From contig NZ_CP014143.1 in NCBI RefSeq assembly GCF_001750105.1, positions 1,727,001 through 1,791,000 on the forward strand: DNA of 64,000 nucleotides, written 5' to 3'. The notes beneath the pieces were generated by a model, which saw nothing but the letters and a program-made list of their open reading frames with translations, was not told the origin of the DNA and did no database searches. How positions within the stretch are numbered: position 1 is the stretch's first letter; each line of letters begins with the position of its first letter. The stretch is from Microbulbifer aggregans. Lineage in GTDB: Bacteria > Pseudomonadota > Gammaproteobacteria > Pseudomonadales > Cellvibrionaceae. This document shows, one piece after another, positions 60,728 through 64,000 of this stretch. The position numbers were made by a program, and so were the translations under genes.

Positions 60728-62187
60728 GTGACAGGTTCGAGCACGAGCGCGGGCTGGTCTGGTTCCGCACCGATCTCAGGGTTCATGACAATACGGCGCT
60801 GCACCGGGCCGTCCAGGCCTGTCACTCGATTGCCGGCGTCTATATCGCTTGCCCGGAGACCTGGCAGAGTCACGATGAGGGCGACAACCTGGTGGCATTC
60901 CGTCTCGCCTGCCTGCGCGAATTACAGGAGTCCCTGGGTGAGCGGAATATCCCCCTCTACTTTCTCGAGCTGAAGCGCTTCGACCAGGTGCCAGAAGCGA
61001 TGGCCCAGATCGCGAGAAAGCTCGAGGTGAGCGCTGTATTTGCCAATGCGGAGTACCCGGTCAACGAGCGGCAGCGGGACGAGGCGGTGCGACAAGCGCT
61101 CAAGCAGGTTGATATCCCGATCGAATACAGCACCGACAGAACCCTTGTCCCTCCGGGCGCGATCAAGACCAACAGTGGAGACGCCTACAAGGTTTTCACG
61201 CCCTTCAAGAGGGCCTTTATCGACCAGTGTGGTGGGGGGGATTTCTCGCCACTGCCCGCGCCGCGAAAGCGGGAACCTGCGGACTGGCCCAGCTGGTTAC
61301 AGGTGAAGGCAGAGGAAAACCTGCGGCAGACAATTCCTGCCACAGTGGCAGGCTACGACGCGGTGGCGCAAAAAGATGGCAAGCTCCTCGGCTGGGAACC
61401 TGGGGAGAAAGCGGGCTTGCGCCGATTGCGGGAATTCGAGGAAAACATCGATGCCTACGAGGATGAGCGGGATTATCCGGCCATCGATGGCACGTCGAAG
61501 CTCTCTCCCTACCTGAATGCCGGGGCGCTCTCGGTGCGTCAGTGCGTGCACATGGCACTGGAATGTAACCGCGGTCGCTGGAAAGGTGGCAGTGAGGGCA
61601 TCGACTGCTGGCTCAGTGAACTGATCTGGCGCGAGTTCTATACCCATCTGATCGTGGCATATCCGCGACTTTGCAAACACAAACCCTTCAAGCCCGAGAC
61701 CGAGGGCGTGCCCTGGTCTGGCGATGAACTGGCGTTCCGTCGCTGGTGCAAGGGCAAGACCGGTGTGCCCATCGTCGATGCGGCCATGCTGCAGCTGGAA
61801 AAAACCGGCTGGATGCACAACCGCCTGCGTATGGTAGTGGCCTCGTTTTTAACGAAAAACCTGTTGATCGACTGGCGCTGGGGCGAGCGCTATTTCATGA
61901 ATCAGTTGATTGACGGCGACTTCGCTTCCAACAATGGCGGCTGGCAGTGGGCGGCATCGACCGGCACGGATGCGGCGCCTTATTTTCGTGTGTTTAATCC
62001 CTACAGCCAGTCGGAGAAGTTTGATCGTCACGGCGAATTTATTCGTCATTTTCTGCCACAGCTAAAAAAACTCAGCGACAAAGAGGTGCACTGCCCGCCA
62101 CCCACCGAGGGTTACCCGCCGCCTATTTGTGATGTAAAGGAGACGCGCAAAAAAGCCATCGAAGCATTTGCCGACCTGAAGGGTTAG
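60724..62187 (+). CDS. phr: Deoxyribodipyrimidine photolyase (CPD class I)
   Basis: 487 residues. N-terminal alpha/beta domain (WFRTDLRVHDNTALH), then the FAD domain with the family signature (WSELIWREFYTHL-like region) and NNGGWQWAASTGTDAAPYFR near the end. It repairs cyclobutane pyrimidine dimers using blue light and an antenna chromophore. The start overlaps the merR stop by four bases, so the two are translated together. No stop-associated terminator is evident. Confidence 0.94.
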   Translation: MSDRFEHERGLVWFRTDLRVHDNTALHRAVQACHSIAGVYIACPETWQSHDEGDNLVAFRLACLRELQESLGERNIPLYFLELKRFDQVPEAMAQIARKLEVSAVFANAEYPVNERQRDEAVRQALKQVDIPIEYSTDRTLVPPGAIKTNSGDAYKVFTPFKRAFIDQCGGGDFSPLPAPRKREPADWPSWLQVKAEENLRQTIPATVAGYDAVAQKDGKLLGWEPGEKAGLRRLREFEENIDAYEDERDYPAIDGTSKLSPYLNAGALSVRQCVHMALECNRGRWKGGSEGIDCWLSELIWREFYTHLIVAYPRLCKHKPFKPETEGVPWSGDELAFRRWCKGKTGVPIVDAAMLQLEKTGWMHNRLRMVVASFLTKNLLIDWRWGERYFMNQLIDGDFASNNGGWQWAASTGTDAAPYFRVFNPYSQSEKFDRHGEFIRHFLPQLKKLSDKEVHCPPPTEGYPPPICDVKETRKKAIEAFADLKG

Positions 62188-62332
62188 TGATTACGACAGC
62201 TTAATTGACAACGGCACACTCGACCGTCTGGCATCTGTAGGGCAGAGAACTCCAGTGATCGCACGCTGCAGAAATTTTGACCAGTTCGCTGTCTATACTT
62301 GCCCAATCGCGACCAGTGCAAAGGAGTGCATT

Positions 62333-64000
62333 ATGGGATTCACGGCAAGATCCATCAGCCTGGCGGTGGCACTGGCATCCGCATCGGCGAGCGTCGTTGC
62401 CGACAGTGTCACCACCGGGCTTTACCGCAACTTTGTCGTCTTCGGGGACTCCCTCTCGGACAGCGGCAACGCCGGGATTTTTACCAGTGACGATCCTGAT
62501 GGTGAGACACCCCGCCAGCCGGCGATCAGTTTCACCGCGCAGCGGTTCGGGCTCGAGCCCCTGACTCCTTCCTGTTTTGGCCTGGGCCCGGCTTTTGGCG
62601 GTGCGGTCCCCTGCTATCCGGCGGCGGGAACGGTGGCAGAGCAGGTGGCACAGATTACCGGCTCGGTGCTGACCAATGGCAGCAACTGGGCGGTCGGCGG
62701 CAATCGCACGGCGGATGTGCTGTTGGACGTCGTCGGACCACAGCGTTTTGTCTCCCTGTTTCCCGACACCACGGTGGCCGATCACAACAGTCTGACCACC
62801 ATATTGCCGGACTCAACCCGCTGCGGCGAAGACGGGGTGTGCGATCCTGCTGCAGGGGAGAGCCCTTATCTGCCACCGGCAGAGTTGATCGCCGCAGTCT
62901 CCAGTTTTGGCAACCCGGCGGCCCTGCAGGCCCTGGTGGATGATCCGAATAACGGTATCGGTCTCACCGGCGTGCCCAATGCCCTGGGGCAGGGATATCT
63001 GCAGCGCAACAGCGTTTCCCGTGACACGCTCTATTACCTGAATGGCGGTGGCAACGATATCGTCGCCAATACCATTGCCGGTACCATCAGCCCTGCGACC
63101 ATGGAGCGCGCCGCCAATTTTCTCGTCACCGCTGCGGCAGAGTTGCGCGCTGCCGGTGCCAAGTATGTGGTGGTTTCCAACGTGCCGCGGGTTGGCAATA
63201 CGCCACTGATGAATGACCTGGGGCCGGCCGCGGTTTCCGCAGCAAACTCAGGCACAGCACTGTTTAACGAAGAGCTGCGCGGCCAGCTGCTGTTTGTTGG
63301 AAACGTGCTGATTCTGGACACTGAGGGATTTGCGGCCCTGGCGCTGGAGCGTCCGGGGTTGTTTGGCTTTGCCGATATCGACCAGGCCGCGACCTGTTAC
63401 AGCGCTGGTGGATGCGCCAATCCGGATCCGGTGTTCAGTGAAGTGGGCAGTGCCCCCAATGCCGACAGGCTCTATTTCAACGACGGTGTGCATCCAACCC
63501 TGGCAGCACAGGAAGTGCTCGGCGATTACTATTACTCCGTGCTGAGCGCTCCCGCAGGGTTCGCGATCCTGCCGGACCTGGGCTACCAGAACACCCGCGC
63601 CCACCAATCGAATATCGATCAGCACCTGCTGTCGCAGCGTTTCCGCGAGCCCACCACCACGGTATTTTTCAGCGCCGCCTGGTCCACGACGGAGCTCGGT
63701 GGTGGTCCGGCGCCTAACTATAACGACGATGCATGGGACGGTTTCTTCGGCCTCAGCTTCAATGCCACCGACAATTTCGAGTGGGCACTGGCACTTTCGT
63801 ATAGCAGTTCCGATTACCGTCCGCGGGACTGGTCGCTGGAAGCGGATAACGTGAATTTCAGCTGGTTGGCCCGCTGGCATGATGAGCGCTGGTTTGTGGA
63901 CGGTGGCCTGACCTACAGCGACATCGACTACGATGACGTCAATCGCCACATCTATCTCGGTCCTTACACGACACAGATCCAGGCGAGTACCGAGGGCGAT
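62333..64000 (+). CDS. GDSL/SGNH-hydrolase autotransporter, truncated at window end
   Basis: 556 codons are visible, open to the edge. A signal peptide (ISLAVALASASASVVA) is followed by the SGNH passenger: block I FGDSLSDSGNAG, GGGND (oxyanion) and block V DGVHPT with the catalytic His. After ~420 residues the sequence turns aromatic and glycine-rich (FFSAAWSTTELGG, WALALSYSSSDY, WFVDGGLTYSDID), the start of a type V beta-barrel. These are EstA-type surface esterases. AGGAG precedes the ATG by six bases. The barrel end is missing. Confidence 0.9.
   Translation, partial: MGFTARSISLAVALASASASVVADSVTTGLYRNFVVFGDSLSDSGNAGIFTSDDPDGETPRQPAISFTAQRFGLEPLTPSCFGLGPAFGGAVPCYPAAGTVAEQVAQITGSVLTNGSNWAVGGNRTADVLLDVVGPQRFVSLFPDTTVADHNSLTTILPDSTRCGEDGVCDPAAGESPYLPPAELIAAVSSFGNPAALQALVDDPNNGIGLTGVPNALGQGYLQRNSVSRDTLYYLNGGGNDIVANTIAGTISPATMERAANFLVTAAAELRAAGAKYVVVSNVPRVGNTPLMNDLGPAAVSAANSGTALFNEELRGQLLFVGNVLILDTEGFAALALERPGLFGFADIDQAATCYSAGGCANPDPVFSEVGSAPNADRLYFNDGVHPTLAAQEVLGDYYYSVLSAPAGFAILPDLGYQNTRAHQSNIDQHLLSQRFREPTTTVFFSAAWSTTELGGGPAPNYNDDAWDGFFGLSFNATDNFEWALALSYSSSDYRPRDWSLEADNVNFSWLARWHDERWFVDGGLTYSDIDYDDVNRHIYLGPYTTQIQASTEGD

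Noticed and set aside
1..64000. CRISPR arrays, tRNA or rRNA genes, intact insertion sequences or prophage
   Set aside because: No periodic repeat-spacer pattern, tRNA-like cloverleaf or transposase/integrase frame was noticed; only short direct or tandem repeats were found.

Overview
The window reads as chromosomal DNA of a high-GC marine gammaproteobacterium, most likely in the Cellvibrionales/Microbulbifer neighbourhood. The clues are a long poly-serine lipoprotein, a six-gene Rnf operon, an ElaB/YqjD-type cassette, a YdiJ-type dehydrogenase and the beta-helix/diheme-cytochrome pair. The genus is inferred and cannot be proved from this window. I see no rRNA, tRNA, CRISPR array, intact insertion sequence or prophage. 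Genes are dense, often overlap by 1-4 nt, and several strong intrinsic terminators separate them.

Layout. (1) 1-1.8 kb: a truncated signal-peptide gene and an acyl-CoA ligase. (2) 2.0-17.7 kb: a long one-direction block of envelope genes on the minus strand. From the promoter-distal end upward it holds an M48 metalloprotease lipoprotein, two small lipoproteins, two membrane-anchored VWA proteins, an actin-fold/FHA-like protein, an ExbB/MotA-type proton-channel protein, a small acidic exported protein, a PEGA-repeat protein ending in an FGE-like domain, a membrane TPR protein with a PEGA-like end, a TolB/CsgG-like lipoprotein, a poly-Ser lipoprotein and a TPR protein with a TonB-like C-terminus. 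I read this as one proton-driven, envelope-spanning machine of unknown function; it is the best candidate here for an undescribed system. (3) 18.3-23.6 kb: branched-chain aminotransferase, a Yip1-like membrane protein, an exported protein, then an overlapping beta-helix lipoprotein and diheme cytochrome pair. (4) 23.7-28.5 kb: tandem paralogous lytic transglycosylases, each with two substrate-binding-like domains. (5) 28.7-35.5 kb: a TetR regulator and the rnfABCDGE operon. (6) 35.7-41.5 kb: lipase, SnoaL-like lipoprotein, YghU-type glutathione transferase, D-aminoacylase-like amidohydrolase and a sirtuin. (7) 41.6-44.6 kb: two divergent paralogous CelD/BcsL-type acetyltransferases, one looking more AT-rich than its surroundings, followed by a gene-poor scar. 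(8) 45.1-46.2 kb: a YqjD/YqjE-like stress cassette. (9) 46.5-58.5 kb: D-2-hydroxyacid dehydrogenase, metG, apbC/mrp, trhO, small acidic and exported proteins, a 3D-domain protein, a TPR protein and ydiJ. (10) 58.6-62.2 kb: a DUF523/DUF1722 protein, a MerR regulator and a photolyase in one operon, preceded by two palindromes, one with the half-site and 12-nt spacing I recall for MlrA. (11) 62.3-64.0 kb: a GDSL autotransporter running off the edge.

The main working hypotheses are a proton-channel motor linked to VWA/PEGA/TPR periplasmic parts (region 2), a light/stress regulon under an MlrA-like regulator lacking the cobalamin-ligating histidine (region 10), and cell-wall or redox housekeeping elsewhere.
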